64,000 nt of DNA from Polaribacter glomeratus (GTDB lineage: Bacteria > Bacteroidota > Bacteroidia > Flavobacteriales > Flavobacteriaceae): contig NZ_MSCM01000001.1 in NCBI RefSeq assembly GCF_002954665.1, positions 603,608 to 667,607 of the forward strand, given 5' to 3'. Made by a program: the position numbers and the translations under genes. Positions 1 through 8,797 of the stretch are shown one piece after another. How positions within the stretch are numbered: the first letter of the stretch is position 1; every line of letters starts with the position of its first letter. The notes under the pieces were generated by a model. It did not search any database, was not told the origin of the DNA, and worked only from the letters and a program-made list of their open reading frames with translations.

Positions 1-254
1 CTTGTAAAATCTGCATCCGTAGCCATTTCTATAGTGTAATCTGCACCTGAACTTAATTGATCCTTCCAAGAAATTGTAAAAGCAGGATTATTAGGAAGTG
101 CAAAGTTTAAAAATACAGTGCTAATTCCAGGCGTGTCTAGCGTAAATGATGCCTCTGGACTAGTTAATGTTAAGCTTTCTTCTACTTCACAAGAACCTAG
201 TATTAAGGTAAATGAAAGCAACAAGTAACTTAATTTTTTTATATAATTTTTCAT
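1..254 (-). CDS. SusE/SusF-like outer-membrane lipoprotein, partial (3' end beyond left edge)
   Basis: Only the first 84 codons are in the window. The reverse-strand reading starts MKNYIKKLSYLLLSF and has a clear lipobox, LILGSC, followed directly by three Glu residues. This acidic run after the lipid-bearing Cys resembles the surface-export signal of Bacteroidota lipoproteins. After it come LNFALPNNPAF and a TISWKDQ stretch that parallels the TLNWKDA stretch of the neighbouring SusE protein, so this is probably a second SusE-type domain protein that binds alpha-glucan at the cell surface. It lies 28 nt downstream of the SusE gene in the same orientation and would be the fourth gene of the susC operon. 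Whether it is SusE- or SusF-like, or carries a catalytic domain further on, cannot be seen here. Confidence 0.8.
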   Translation of the reverse strand, partial: MKNYIKKLSYLLLSFTLILGSCEVEESLTLTSPEASFTLDTPGISTVFLNFALPNNPAFTISWKDQLSSGADYTIEMATDADFT

Positions 255-282
255 TTTTTATCTTTTAAAAATTAAATTGATA

Positions 283-1380
283 CTATAAATTTAATGGGAT
301 TAAAATATATTGGCCGGTTAAATCATTAAACCATACATTATAATCGTCTTCTACGATAACAGGAACTGAGCCACCACCATTGGTTGCTGTTCCAGAAAAA
401 GAAGTTGAACCTCCCCAATTAGCACCTGCACCAGTAACAAAAGCTACATCTCCAGGAGTTAATCTTACATTATTTGCATACCAAATATGACCATCAAAAC
501 CTAAAGCTGCCATGGCAACATCAACAGTACTAGTTCCTTTTAAAGTTAAACTTGCTGGACTCATTTTACCAGTAGCATTAAAAGCTTCAAAATTAAATGT
601 CTTGCTTGCAAAATTTATTTTAAAGGTATAGAACCCTGATGCAGTTATAGCCGAATTATTATTAGGAAAAGTTCCTGGATCACTTCCTCCACCTGGGTTA
701 ACGTCGATACTTGACTTGTCATTTGTACCCCATTGTGGTTGCCATAAGCCTTTTACTTCTAGAACTTTAAATTCACCAGCTCCAAAAAATCCTGTGTAAT
801 AAAATGTATTTTTATCATTTGGATCTCTAAATAATGCAGGGTTGTTATTGTTGTTATTCCAATCTGCAGAAGTAGCATTACCCACTAAATAATAATCATT
901 AAATACATAATTGTAGTAAGGATATACATTAAACTGTATAGCGTTAGAAATTGTTTTTTCGCTATTTTGAGTACCTAAAGAAGAAACAACTCTTGCATAT
1001 AAAGTTCCCCATTCAAAAGGATTTAAACCTGCATTACCCGCTGCTGCATTTACTTCGTTTACTGATAAAGTAATAGAGGTTTTACCAGTAATTGTAGCAG
1101 GAATTATAGGAGTTGTAAAAGCTTCATCACTTGCAAACTGAATTGCATAATTGATGGATGCTTGTTGCCCATATGCTGCATCTTTCCAATTTAAAGTTAC
1201 TGCAGGATTTCCTGTATTTACAGCATCTAATTGTAAATCTGTAAAACCAAGATCTGCCAAAACTGGCGCTGTTGGCGCTGAAATTGTAAATATTTCAGAA
1301 GTATCATCACAAGAATTGAAAACTAAAAATAGGATTCCGATGATTGTAATAGCTGAAAATCTTTTTATATTTTTCATCAT
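283..1380 (-). CDS. SusE-like starch-binding outer-membrane lipoprotein
   Basis: The protein has a signal peptide with lipobox FLVFNSC followed by two Asp residues, consistent with a lipid-anchored surface protein. An N-terminal Ig-like SusE domain covers roughly residues 25-150. Two SusE/SusF-type carbohydrate-binding units follow: one around the YYLVGNATSADW motif and one around LTLKGTSTVDV to the C-terminus, with exposed Trp residues (for example in GLWQPQWG and GANWGG) of the kind that stack on glucose rings. The role would be to hold starch or maltodextrin at the surface for the SusCD importer. I chose the MMKN start at 1380; an upstream codon at 1413 would overlap the end of susD and put 11 residues before the signal peptide. 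It sits 19 nt after susD in the same operon. Confidence 0.85.
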   Translation of the reverse strand: MMKNIKRFSAITIIGILFLVFNSCDDTSEIFTISAPTAPVLADLGFTDLQLDAVNTGNPAVTLNWKDAAYGQQASINYAIQFASDEAFTTPIIPATITGKTSITLSVNEVNAAAGNAGLNPFEWGTLYARVVSSLGTQNSEKTISNAIQFNVYPYYNYVFNDYYLVGNATSADWNNNNNNPALFRDPNDKNTFYYTGFFGAGEFKVLEVKGLWQPQWGTNDKSSIDVNPGGGSDPGTFPNNNSAITASGFYTFKINFASKTFNFEAFNATGKMSPASLTLKGTSTVDVAMAALGFDGHIWYANNVRLTPGDVAFVTGAGANWGGSTSFSGTATNGGGSVPVIVEDDYNVWFNDLTGQYILIPLNL

Positions 1381-1399
1381 TTGTAGTTTGTTATTAATA

Positions 1400-3010
1400 T
1401 TAGTACCCAGCATTTTGAGTTAGATTAGGGTTAGATGCTAAACTTGCAGAAGGTATTGGATATAATTTCATGTGTGCAGGTAAAGCAATACCATTGGTAC
1501 CATTTCCTTTCCAAGCCCAGTTATATGAACCACCTGTAAACTTACCAAAACGAATTAAATCTTGTCTTCTATGCGCTTCCCAGTGTAATTCTCTTGATCT
1601 TTCATCTAAGATAAAACTTAAAGTAATGTCTGCAATTGTAAGATTGTTTTGTGGGTTGTTTGCTCTTGATCTTAAAGAATTTATATAGTTTTCTACATTA
1701 GCAGTAGTTGCGCCAGTACCACCTCTTAGTTGCGCTTCTGCATACATTAAATACACATCCGCCAATCTAAATAATGGAAAATCTGTATCTACAAATGTTT
1801 GGTCTGCACCAAAACCGCCAGTAGATTTATCATTTGAATATTTTTCGATGATATAGCCTTGATCTTTATCAGAAATATCTGTAATTTCTATACTTCTTGT
1901 TCCAGAAATTAAAGTATTTCTAGTATCATTATTATAAATACCATCATTAAATAATAGCGCAAATTGTTTTCTAACTCTTAAAGCGCCACCCCAACCGCCA
2001 GCACCAACACCAAGTGCAGCACCATTAGCTTCTAAACTACCAACTTCTCCATTTACCATAACCGTTGTTGGTCCGTAGTTTTGAGTAAAAGTTCCATCAG
2101 AAATTAAAGGAAATATAATTTCATTTTTAGCTGAATTTACATCATTATCTGCCATAAAGTTATGAGCATAACTAGTAGCTAATGTATAACCGCCAGCAAT
2201 AATTTCTTTACAAACTGTAATACATTCTGTGTATTTAGATTCACCAATATAAACTTCTGCATTTAAATACATTTTAGCAAGAATCATCCAGGCAACTCCT
2301 TTATCTGCTCTACCATGTTGGTTTTGCAATGGTGCTTTTAAATCTGCTTCAATTGTAATTAATTCTGATTCAACAAAGTCAAACAATTGTTTTCTATTAT
2401 AAGTTTGTGGTTTTGCATTAATTGCATCATTTTCTGTTGCAAAATTTGCTTGACCAAATAAATCCATCATATAATAATAAGACATTGCTCTTAATAATCT
2501 TGCTTCTGCTCTAAAAGCTACAATTTCAGTTTTTGTTGCTGCTGAAACATTTCTTTCTGCTAATTTTGCATCCGTAGTTTCTCTTAAAAAGTTATTTGCA
2601 AAAGCTATTGTTACATGGCTTCTACCAAACATTCCTAAAATGATTGGATCATCCGCATTCCAGATATTACGTTGTATTTCACGTGTTCCAGGATCGTTTT
2701 CATAAGACCAAATCATTTCGTCTGCAGACAATGTTTGTAAGTATAATAATACTCTACCAAACTGACTTGTACCTGCATCTAATCCTTGAATATTTGATGA
2801 TTCTGGGCCGTCAATACCTGTTAAAGATAGGTTTGCATATACACCTGCTAAAAGTTCTTTATAGGCTGTTTCGTTTTTAAAGAAATCTTCTCCTAATAAA
2901 TCTTGATCATCTTGTGGTGTAATGTCTAAGTCTTTTGTACAAGAAGACAAAGCAATTACCATGATCAGGAATATTGTTGCTATTCGTTCGATTTTAAATA
3001 TTTTTTTCAT
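1400..3010 (-). CDS. susD: SusD-like nutrient-binding outer-membrane lipoprotein (alpha-glucan locus)
   Basis: This 536-residue protein has a lipoprotein signal (IALSSC) and the usual SusD/RagB layout: an N-terminal region with the FFKNETAYKELLAGVYANL helix, TPR-like helices including AEARLLRAMSYYYMMDLFG, and a C-terminal part with FPLFRLADVYLMYAEA, LDERSRELHWEAHRRQDLIR and the closing LYPIPSASLASNPNLTQNAGY-type tail. These are hallmark segments of the family. It forms the lid of the TonB-dependent importer and binds the oligosaccharide on the outside of the cell. The gene lies 17 nt after susC. Alpha-glucan specificity is inferred from the GH13, GH31 and GH65 genes across the divergent promoter, not from SusD itself. 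Confidence 0.95.
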   Translation of the reverse strand: MKKIFKIERIATIFLIMVIALSSCTKDLDITPQDDQDLLGEDFFKNETAYKELLAGVYANLSLTGIDGPESSNIQGLDAGTSQFGRVLLYLQTLSADEMIWSYENDPGTREIQRNIWNADDPIILGMFGRSHVTIAFANNFLRETTDAKLAERNVSAATKTEIVAFRAEARLLRAMSYYYMMDLFGQANFATENDAINAKPQTYNRKQLFDFVESELITIEADLKAPLQNQHGRADKGVAWMILAKMYLNAEVYIGESKYTECITVCKEIIAGGYTLATSYAHNFMADNDVNSAKNEIIFPLISDGTFTQNYGPTTVMVNGEVGSLEANGAALGVGAGGWGGALRVRKQFALLFNDGIYNNDTRNTLISGTRSIEITDISDKDQGYIIEKYSNDKSTGGFGADQTFVDTDFPLFRLADVYLMYAEAQLRGGTGATTANVENYINSLRSRANNPQNNLTIADITLSFILDERSRELHWEAHRRQDLIRFGKFTGGSYNWAWKGNGTNGIALPAHMKLYPIPSASLASNPNLTQNAGY

Positions 3011-3027
3011 TATAAATTTTTTAGTAA

Positions 3028-5931
3028 TTAAAATTTGATATTAGCTCCAAGTAAGAAAGTTCTTGGTCTTGGGTAGGTAGTATTATCAATTCCATCAAAC
3101 ACCTCTGGATCTAAACCAGAATAGTTTGTTAGCGTAAACACATTTTGCATACCAGCCCATAAACGAATGCTGTTTGATGCAAATTTTTTGATTGGTCTAT
3201 CAAAAGTATAACCCAAAGTTATGTTATCCATTCTTAAAAAAGAACCGTTTTCTAGATAAATATCAGAAGCAATAACATCTGCAGTAGTATTAAAATTAGT
3301 ATTTAACACCGATGTTGGAATGTTTCCTAAAACGGCATTATCTAATAATAAATCGTATTGAGCAGATGAAGAGTTTACATTGTTGTAAATATAATTACCT
3401 ACGCTAGCTCTTAAGTTAAAAGCTATATCAAAGTTTTTATAATCGATACTAGATTGAAAACCAAAGGTAACATCTGCTTGAGGATTTCCTTTTAAATATT
3501 TGTCTGAAGTATTTAAAATACCATCGCCATTTAAATCTGCATAAGCGCCTTCAATTGGTTGTCCTGCTGTGTTGTATAATTGTTTAAACACATAAAATGA
3601 ATTAGGTGCGTAGCCTTCTCTATATAATTGAGCAAATCTACCAGTTCCTCCAGAAATACCTCCAACATCAATATCACCACTATCACCCAAATCTATAATC
3701 TCTCTATTTAGGTAAGTAGCATTAAAGTTTAAGTTCCAGTTTAAATCTGCTGTTTTAATTATATCAGAATTTATAGTGAACTCTAAACCATTTACTTGAA
3801 GATCTCCAATATTTTGAGTAACTCTGTTTGTAAAGTTTGCAACATCAGGCACGGCAACAGTTGCTAATAAATCGGTTGAATTTTTTTGAAATGCATTAAT
3901 AGAACCTGTAATTTTATTATCATATAAGCCAAAGTCTACACCTAACTCTACAGTTGCTGTGTTTTCCCATTTTAAATTACTTCTAGGAGAAGGAATTGTA
4001 GATTGAATAGGAGAACCATCAAATAAATATTGTGAGTTTTGATTTCCAAAACGATATCTGTCTAAATATAAATCTCCTTGAATACCATCTTGCTGACCGT
4101 TAAGACCATAAGAAGCACGCAATTTTAATTCAGAAATTACTTTACTATCTTTTAAGAATTCTTCATCACTCATTCTCCAAGCTAAAGCTGCACCTCCAAA
4201 ATTTCCCCATCTATTTTCTGGACCAAATCTAGAAGTACCATCTCTTCTGTAGTTTAACGTTAATAAATATTTATCATTATAAGTTAAATTTGCTCTTGCT
4301 AAAAAACCAACTAAAGCAACTGGAGTATTAACATAAGTAGTAGTACCAGCATCTGTTGGATTTCTAGTATTTCCGGTATTGTTACCAGAACCATCGAAAG
4401 ACTGATACGAGTAACCAGCCATTACATCTGCTTTTAACTTATCAAAAGTTTTTACATACGTAAAATACGCATCAAAAGATTCATTTAAAACATTATTTGT
4501 ATAACCAGAATCGTTACCTACAAATAAATCAGTATAATTTGATGGGCTATTTAACGGGCTTAAAACGAATCCTTTAGCAGTAGATTTGTCAAAACCTGCA
4601 TTGGCAGTTATGGTTAATTCTGGTAAGAAATGAAAGTTATATTCAAGTTTTAAATTACCATATTGTCTAAACACATTAGAAGTGTTGTTGTTTTGTAATA
4701 ATGCAGCAACAGGATTTCTTGTACCGTTTTGAACTAAGATTCCACCGGGCGTTCTTGTTAAATGCTGATAAAACCCGCCAAAAGGAGAAGTAGAATCATA
4801 TACAGGTTGTGAAGGATCGTAACGCAAAGCTGCATTAACTTGACCTGAATCTGCAAATCTATTATCTTCAAAAGCTCTGTTATAATTTAAAGCAATTTTA
4901 AAATGATTGTCAAAAAACGATGGATTCATAGATAAAGAAACGGTTGCTCTATCAAATTGTGATGTTAAAAGGTTTCCTTCTATGCCAGCAAAACCAATAG
5001 AAAGCCTTGTTGGTATTGCACCAAAAATTTGACCTCTAGCTGTTAAGTTGTGCTGTGTTGATACCGATTTTTGATAAATTTCATCTTGCCAATTTGTATT
5101 AGCTGTGCCTAACAAACCTACTTTATCTGGTCGTTGTTGTGCTATTAAATCTCTAAAAGCATTGCCATCAAAAACATTTACTCTATTATTAATTTCACCA
5201 AAACCCATTTGATAATCGTAATCTAAAGAGTATTCTTTTCTACCTTTTTTAGTAGTAATTATAATAACCCCATTTGCACCTCTAGAACCATAAATTGCAG
5301 TTGCAGAAGCATCTTTTAATACAGAGAAAGATTCAATATCACTTGGGTTAATACTTGATAAGTTAACACCAGATAATGGCAAACCATCAATAACAATTAA
5401 AGGATCGTTAGAAGCGTTTAAAGAAGAACCACCACGAATTCTAATTTGAGAACCAGAACCAGGAGCACCACTTGTTGTAATGTTTACACCTGCAACACGC
5501 CCGCTTAATAAGTTTTCTGGAGTAACAATGTTACCTTTTGTAAATTCTTTTTCCGAAATTGCTTCTACAGAACCCGTTGCATCTCTTACGGTAGTTGTAC
5601 CATAACCAACAACAACTATTTCATTTAATTGCTCAAAAGATTCTTCAAGTTCAACTGTTAAGTTAAAATTAGAACCAATAACAATCTCCTTATCTGCATA
5701 CCCCAGATATCTAAAAACTAGTGTATTACCAGTATTTACTTTTTCAAGAATAAAGTTACCGTCAAAGTCTGTTTGAGAACCTTTACTTGTACCTTTTATT
5801 ACTACACTAACACCAGGTAAAGCTATACCTGTTGTTTTTTCTTTTACAACACCTTTTACTGTTTGTTGTGCAAACATTGTAAATGATGTACTTAAAAGAA
5901 GTCCAATTAACAATAATTTAAATTTTTTCAT
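3028..5931 (-). CDS. susC: SusC-like TonB-dependent oligosaccharide transporter (alpha-glucan locus)
   Basis: The 967-residue protein starts with a Sec signal peptide ending near FTMFAQQ, then a carboxypeptidase-regulatory-like domain (residues about 23-100, with GVSVVIKGTSKGSQTDFDGNF), a TonB-box-like segment (NEIVVVGYG), a plug with IRIRGGSSLNASNDPL and SVLKDASATAIYGSRGANGV, and a long beta-barrel ending in FLLGANIKF, whose terminal Phe is typical of outer-membrane barrels. It would import maltodextrins together with SusD, powered by TonB/ExbBD encoded elsewhere. It is the first gene of the minus-strand operon. Its promoter and a palindromic operator lie in the 199-nt divergent space shared with the LacI gene. 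Confidence 0.96.
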   Translation of the reverse strand: MKKFKLLLIGLLLSTSFTMFAQQTVKGVVKEKTTGIALPGVSVVIKGTSKGSQTDFDGNFILEKVNTGNTLVFRYLGYADKEIVIGSNFNLTVELEESFEQLNEIVVVGYGTTTVRDATGSVEAISEKEFTKGNIVTPENLLSGRVAGVNITTSGAPGSGSQIRIRGGSSLNASNDPLIVIDGLPLSGVNLSSINPSDIESFSVLKDASATAIYGSRGANGVIIITTKKGRKEYSLDYDYQMGFGEINNRVNVFDGNAFRDLIAQQRPDKVGLLGTANTNWQDEIYQKSVSTQHNLTARGQIFGAIPTRLSIGFAGIEGNLLTSQFDRATVSLSMNPSFFDNHFKIALNYNRAFEDNRFADSGQVNAALRYDPSQPVYDSTSPFGGFYQHLTRTPGGILVQNGTRNPVAALLQNNNTSNVFRQYGNLKLEYNFHFLPELTITANAGFDKSTAKGFVLSPLNSPSNYTDLFVGNDSGYTNNVLNESFDAYFTYVKTFDKLKADVMAGYSYQSFDGSGNNTGNTRNPTDAGTTTYVNTPVALVGFLARANLTYNDKYLLTLNYRRDGTSRFGPENRWGNFGGAALAWRMSDEEFLKDSKVISELKLRASYGLNGQQDGIQGDLYLDRYRFGNQNSQYLFDGSPIQSTIPSPRSNLKWENTATVELGVDFGLYDNKITGSINAFQKNSTDLLATVAVPDVANFTNRVTQNIGDLQVNGLEFTINSDIIKTADLNWNLNFNATYLNREIIDLGDSGDIDVGGISGGTGRFAQLYREGYAPNSFYVFKQLYNTAGQPIEGAYADLNGDGILNTSDKYLKGNPQADVTFGFQSSIDYKNFDIAFNLRASVGNYIYNNVNSSSAQYDLLLDNAVLGNIPTSVLNTNFNTTADVIASDIYLENGSFLRMDNITLGYTFDRPIKKFASNSIRLWAGMQNVFTLTNYSGLDPEVFDGIDNTTYPRPRTFLLGANIKF

Positions 5932-5997
5932 GTATAATTTGTTAAATAATAACTGTAAATTTGATTTGTCTTAACAATAAACTTACATTCCACACTG

Positions 5998-6027
5998 TAA
6001 ATATAGCATGTAGATTGTTCTTTTCAA
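5998..6027 (-). promoter_or_regulatory. Predicted susC promoter (Bacteroidota -33/-7 type)
   Basis: On the minus strand, TTG (6027-6025) is followed after 19 nt by TATATTTA (6005-5998), which matches the flavobacterial TTG / TAnnTTTG promoter pattern with one mismatch in the last base. The -7 box is 66 nt upstream of the susC start codon. Prediction from pattern only. Confidence 0.6.
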
Positions 6028-6039
6028 TATGATAAAAGT

Positions 6040-6057
6040 CACGAAATCGGTTTCGTG
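6040..6057. promoter_or_regulatory. Predicted LacI-family operator between susC and the lacI-type gene
   Basis: CACGAAATCGGTTTCGTG is a perfect inverted repeat with 7-bp arms and a 4-bp centre. CGAAA...TTTCG with a central CG is the typical shape of LacI/GalR-family operators. It lies 12 nt upstream of the susC -33 element and about 73 nt before the regulator's own start codon, so one dimer could act on both divergent genes. The position upstream of -33 suits activation of susC rather than simple blocking, but that is inference. Confidence 0.7.
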
Positions 6058-6130
6058 TTAACAACTTTCTTTAAGGGATTATCATTAAATTAGCAAAAAT
6101 TAACATTAAAAACTGACTTTTTCCAAAAAA

Positions 6131-7153
6131 ATGAAGCAAAAAATTACCATAAAAACAATAGCCAAAGAATTAGGGGTTTCTACATCAACAGTTTCAAAAG
6201 CTTTAAGAGATAGTCACGAAATAAGTTCTGAAACTAAAGACAAAATTCAAGCGTATGCTAATCTATACAATTATAAACCGAACAATTTAGCACTACAACT
6301 TAGAAATCAAAAAACAAAAGTAATAGGAGTAATACTGCCTAAAATTGTACATCATTTCTTTTCTACCGTTATTATGGGTATAGAAGAAGGCGCTAACAAA
6401 AAAGGCTACAATATTATGGTCTGTTTCTCTAACGAATCGTACAAGAAAGAAGTAGAAACTTTAAAGGTTTTGTCTAACGGTAGTGTAGATGGTTTAATTG
6501 TTTCAATTGCTAGTGAAACACTTGAAAATAAAGATTTTAAGCACTTTATTGATTTGGTTGCAGAAGAAATTCCTTTGGTATTATTTGATAGAGTAGTAGA
6601 TGAAATTTTATGTGATAAAGTGGTGGTTGATGATGTTGGTGCAGGCTATAAAGCAACAAAACATTTAATTGAAAACGGACGCAAAAAAATAGCTTTAATA
6701 ACCACTCCCAACCATGTAAATGTGGGCGCTTTAAGAAGACAAGGATATGAGAAAGCATTGATAGAAGCTTACATTAAAACCGATAAAAATTTAATAGTTG
6801 AGGTAGATGAGAAAAAAGATATCAAATCTCAAATAGAAAAAGTTTTCAAGGAAGACATCGATGCAGTGTTTGCCGTGAATGAAATTTATGCAGCAAACTC
6901 AATGAGAATAGCGAAAGAGAAAGGTTTAAGTATCCCAAATGAGATCTCGATAATTGGTTTTACTGATGGATTAATCTCCGAATATTCATCACCTTCTATT
7001 ACAACAATAGCACAACATGGTTTTACAATGGGTATGCAGGCTGTAGAGTTATTAATTGAAAGAATAGAAAACGAAACTGAAATTTACAGACCTAAGAAAA
7101 TAGTGATTTCAAGCGACTTAAAAATACGAGAATCTACGAAACCGTCGTCGTAA
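6131..7153 (+). CDS. LacI/GalR-family transcriptional regulator of the alpha-glucan locus
   Basis: The 340-residue protein has an N-terminal helix-turn-helix (TIKTIAKELGVSTSTVSKALR, residues about 6-26) and hinge-helix region (YKPNNLALQLR), then a periplasmic-binding-protein-like sugar-sensing domain (KVIGVILPKIVHHFFSTVIMGIEEGA; LVLFDRVVDE; ISIIGFTDGLISEYSSPSITTIAQ). This is the normal length and layout of a cytoplasmic LacI regulator. It is transcribed divergently from susC and heads the plus-strand catabolic genes. The likely ligand is maltose or a related breakdown product, inferred from the neighbours. The palindrome at 6040-6057 is its probable operator. In Bacteroides thetaiotaomicron the starch locus is controlled by the membrane regulator SusR instead, so this locus is wired differently. 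Confidence 0.93.
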   Translation: MKQKITIKTIAKELGVSTSTVSKALRDSHEISSETKDKIQAYANLYNYKPNNLALQLRNQKTKVIGVILPKIVHHFFSTVIMGIEEGANKKGYNIMVCFSNESYKKEVETLKVLSNGSVDGLIVSIASETLENKDFKHFIDLVAEEIPLVLFDRVVDEILCDKVVVDDVGAGYKATKHLIENGRKKIALITTPNHVNVGALRRQGYEKALIEAYIKTDKNLIVEVDEKKDIKSQIEKVFKEDIDAVFAVNEIYAANSMRIAKEKGLSIPNEISIIGFTDGLISEYSSPSITTIAQHGFTMGMQAVELLIERIENETEIYRPKKIVISSDLKIRESTKPSS

Positions 7154-7192
7154 GTTTTATTGCTATTTTTTATCAACTTCTTAAAAAAAACA

Positions 7193-7200
7193 TATATTTG
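7193..7200 (+). promoter_or_regulatory. Predicted -7 promoter element upstream of the maltose permease gene
   Basis: TATATTTG is an exact match to the Bacteroidota -7 pattern TAnnTTTG, 99 nt before the permease start. A TTG in the expected -33 window was not found, so this is a partial promoter. A small hairpin (GATAAGT / ACTTATC, 7252-7258 with 7265-7271) lies between it and the gene and could sit in the leader RNA. Confidence 0.4.
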
Positions 7201-7298
7201 TTATCATATTAAGGTTTATCAATAAATTACATTCCACAAAATTTATTAATTGATAAGTCTAAAAACTTATCGCAATATTCATTTTACAATATTCGATA

Positions 7299-8669
7299 AT
7301 GGAAAAGCGTAAATTAAGCTTCTGGCAAATCTGGAACATGAGTTTTGGATTTCTAGGAATACAATTTGGATTCGCCCTTCAAGGTGGGTTTATGTCAAGA
7401 ATTTTTCAAACATTAGGAGCAGGAAAGGAAGATATCCCTTTGCTCTGGATTGCAGCACCGTTAACAGGTTTACTTGTACAGCCAATTATTGGTTATATGA
7501 GCGATCGAACTTGGAGTGTAAAATGGGGTAGAAGAAAACCGTACTTTTTAGTAGGTGCAGTTTTAAGTTCTATTGCCTTATTTTTTGTTCCTCATTCGCC
7601 TGCATTATGGGTTGCAGCTGGTTTTCTTTGGATTTTAGATGCGTCTATAAACATCTCTATGGAGCCTTTTAGAGCTTTAGTGGCAGACAAATTACCACAA
7701 TCTCAAAGATCTTATGGTTTTGTAGTTCAAACATTAATTATAGGTATTGGTACTTGGATTGCCAGTAACTTACCTTGGATGGTTTCTCAATTAGGAGTTA
7801 GTAACGAAGCAGCATCTGGTGTTGTACCAATGTCTGTAAAAGTTGCTTTTGCAATTGGCGCTTTGGTATTTATGGCAAGTATTCTCTATACTGTTTTTAA
7901 AACAGAAGAATATCCACCAGAGAATATGGAAGAGTTTGAACTTGAAAAGGCAAAAAAGAACAACTTTATCCCAGACATTATAAACAATATTGGGAGCATG
8001 CCAAGCACCATGAAAAAATTGGGCGTTATTCAGTTTTTTTCATGGTTTGCATTTTTTACAATGTGGTCTATGGCAAACCCTGCTTTAACAGAACATATTT
8101 TTCATACACCAGCACCTTTAGAAGCGGCCTTTAATATGGCAGATACAGTGCAAGCAGAAGCATTTAATATTGCAAACACAAAGTTTCAAGAATCTTCTAA
8201 TTCAGTGGGTTCTGCAATGGGAATTTACGGTTTATCTTCAATGGCATTTGCTCTATTATTAACTTTTTACACCTCTAAAAGAAACATCAACAGAAAATAT
8301 GTACACTTATTTTCATTGATTTTAGGAGGTATTGGTTTTTTACTGATGAATTATGCATCGCCAGAAAGTTTAAAATACTGTTTTGTATTAATAGGCTTTG
8401 CTTGGGGTAGTATTTTATCGATGCCGTATGCAATGCTATCAAGTGCGGTAGATCCTAAGAAAATGGGCGTAATTATGGGGATTTTTAACATGTTTATTGT
8501 AATTCCGCAAATTATTGCAGCCTTAGGCGGAATCAATTATGTATCTAATTTATTAGGTGAAGAAGCTATCAACGCAATGACTATTGCAGGAATCAGTTTG
8601 GTAATTGCAGGTTTATGTAACTTATTAATTACCGATAAAAACGCTATTAGTTATCAAGAAGAAAATTAA
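7299..8669 (+). CDS. Inner-membrane MFS/GPH-type sugar permease, probable maltose transporter
   Basis: This 456-residue integral membrane protein has about 12 predicted hydrophobic segments. Early segments carry the cation-symporter signature region PIIGYMSDRTWSVKWGRRKPYF (Asp followed by a basic GRRKP loop), characteristic of the SLC45/GPH-like transporters that accompany maltose phosphorylase in Bacteroidota. Later conserved helices include FAWGSILSMPYAMLSS and MGVIMGIFNMFIVIPQII. A longer soluble stretch around residues 210-240 (EEYPPENMEEFELEKAKKN) is the central cytoplasmic loop. It would move maltose or short maltodextrins from periplasm to cytoplasm, feeding the GH65 phosphorylase two genes downstream. 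Substrate is inferred from context. Confidence 0.88.
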   Translation: MEKRKLSFWQIWNMSFGFLGIQFGFALQGGFMSRIFQTLGAGKEDIPLLWIAAPLTGLLVQPIIGYMSDRTWSVKWGRRKPYFLVGAVLSSIALFFVPHSPALWVAAGFLWILDASINISMEPFRALVADKLPQSQRSYGFVVQTLIIGIGTWIASNLPWMVSQLGVSNEAASGVVPMSVKVAFAIGALVFMASILYTVFKTEEYPPENMEEFELEKAKKNNFIPDIINNIGSMPSTMKKLGVIQFFSWFAFFTMWSMANPALTEHIFHTPAPLEAAFNMADTVQAEAFNIANTKFQESSNSVGSAMGIYGLSSMAFALLLTFYTSKRNINRKYVHLFSLILGGIGFLLMNYASPESLKYCFVLIGFAWGSILSMPYAMLSSAVDPKKMGVIMGIFNMFIVIPQIIAALGGINYVSNLLGEEAINAMTIAGISLVIAGLCNLLITDKNAISYQEEN

Positions 8670-8730
8670 AATGAAATGAGCGTACTTAAAATTATTACTT
8701 ATTTTTAGTGCTAATAAAAATTTTTACATC

Positions 8731-8743
8731 ATCGCATAGCGAT
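8731..8743. repeat. Short perfect hairpin in the permease-pgmB spacer
   Basis: ATCGC-ATA-GCGAT forms a 5-bp stem with a 3-nt loop in the 128-nt gap between the permease and pgmB. There is no T-tract, so it is not a terminator. It may be a processing site or chance. Confidence 0.25.
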
Positions 8744-8797
8744 TGACAAATACATGAAGTTTTTATTCATTTTATGATACATGAAATTTAAAAAGAG

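Noticed and set aside
7147..7200. TTG at 7160-7162 as the -33 element of the permease promoter
   Set aside because: The spacing to the -7 box is 30 nt, outside the 17-23 nt range of flavobacterial promoters.
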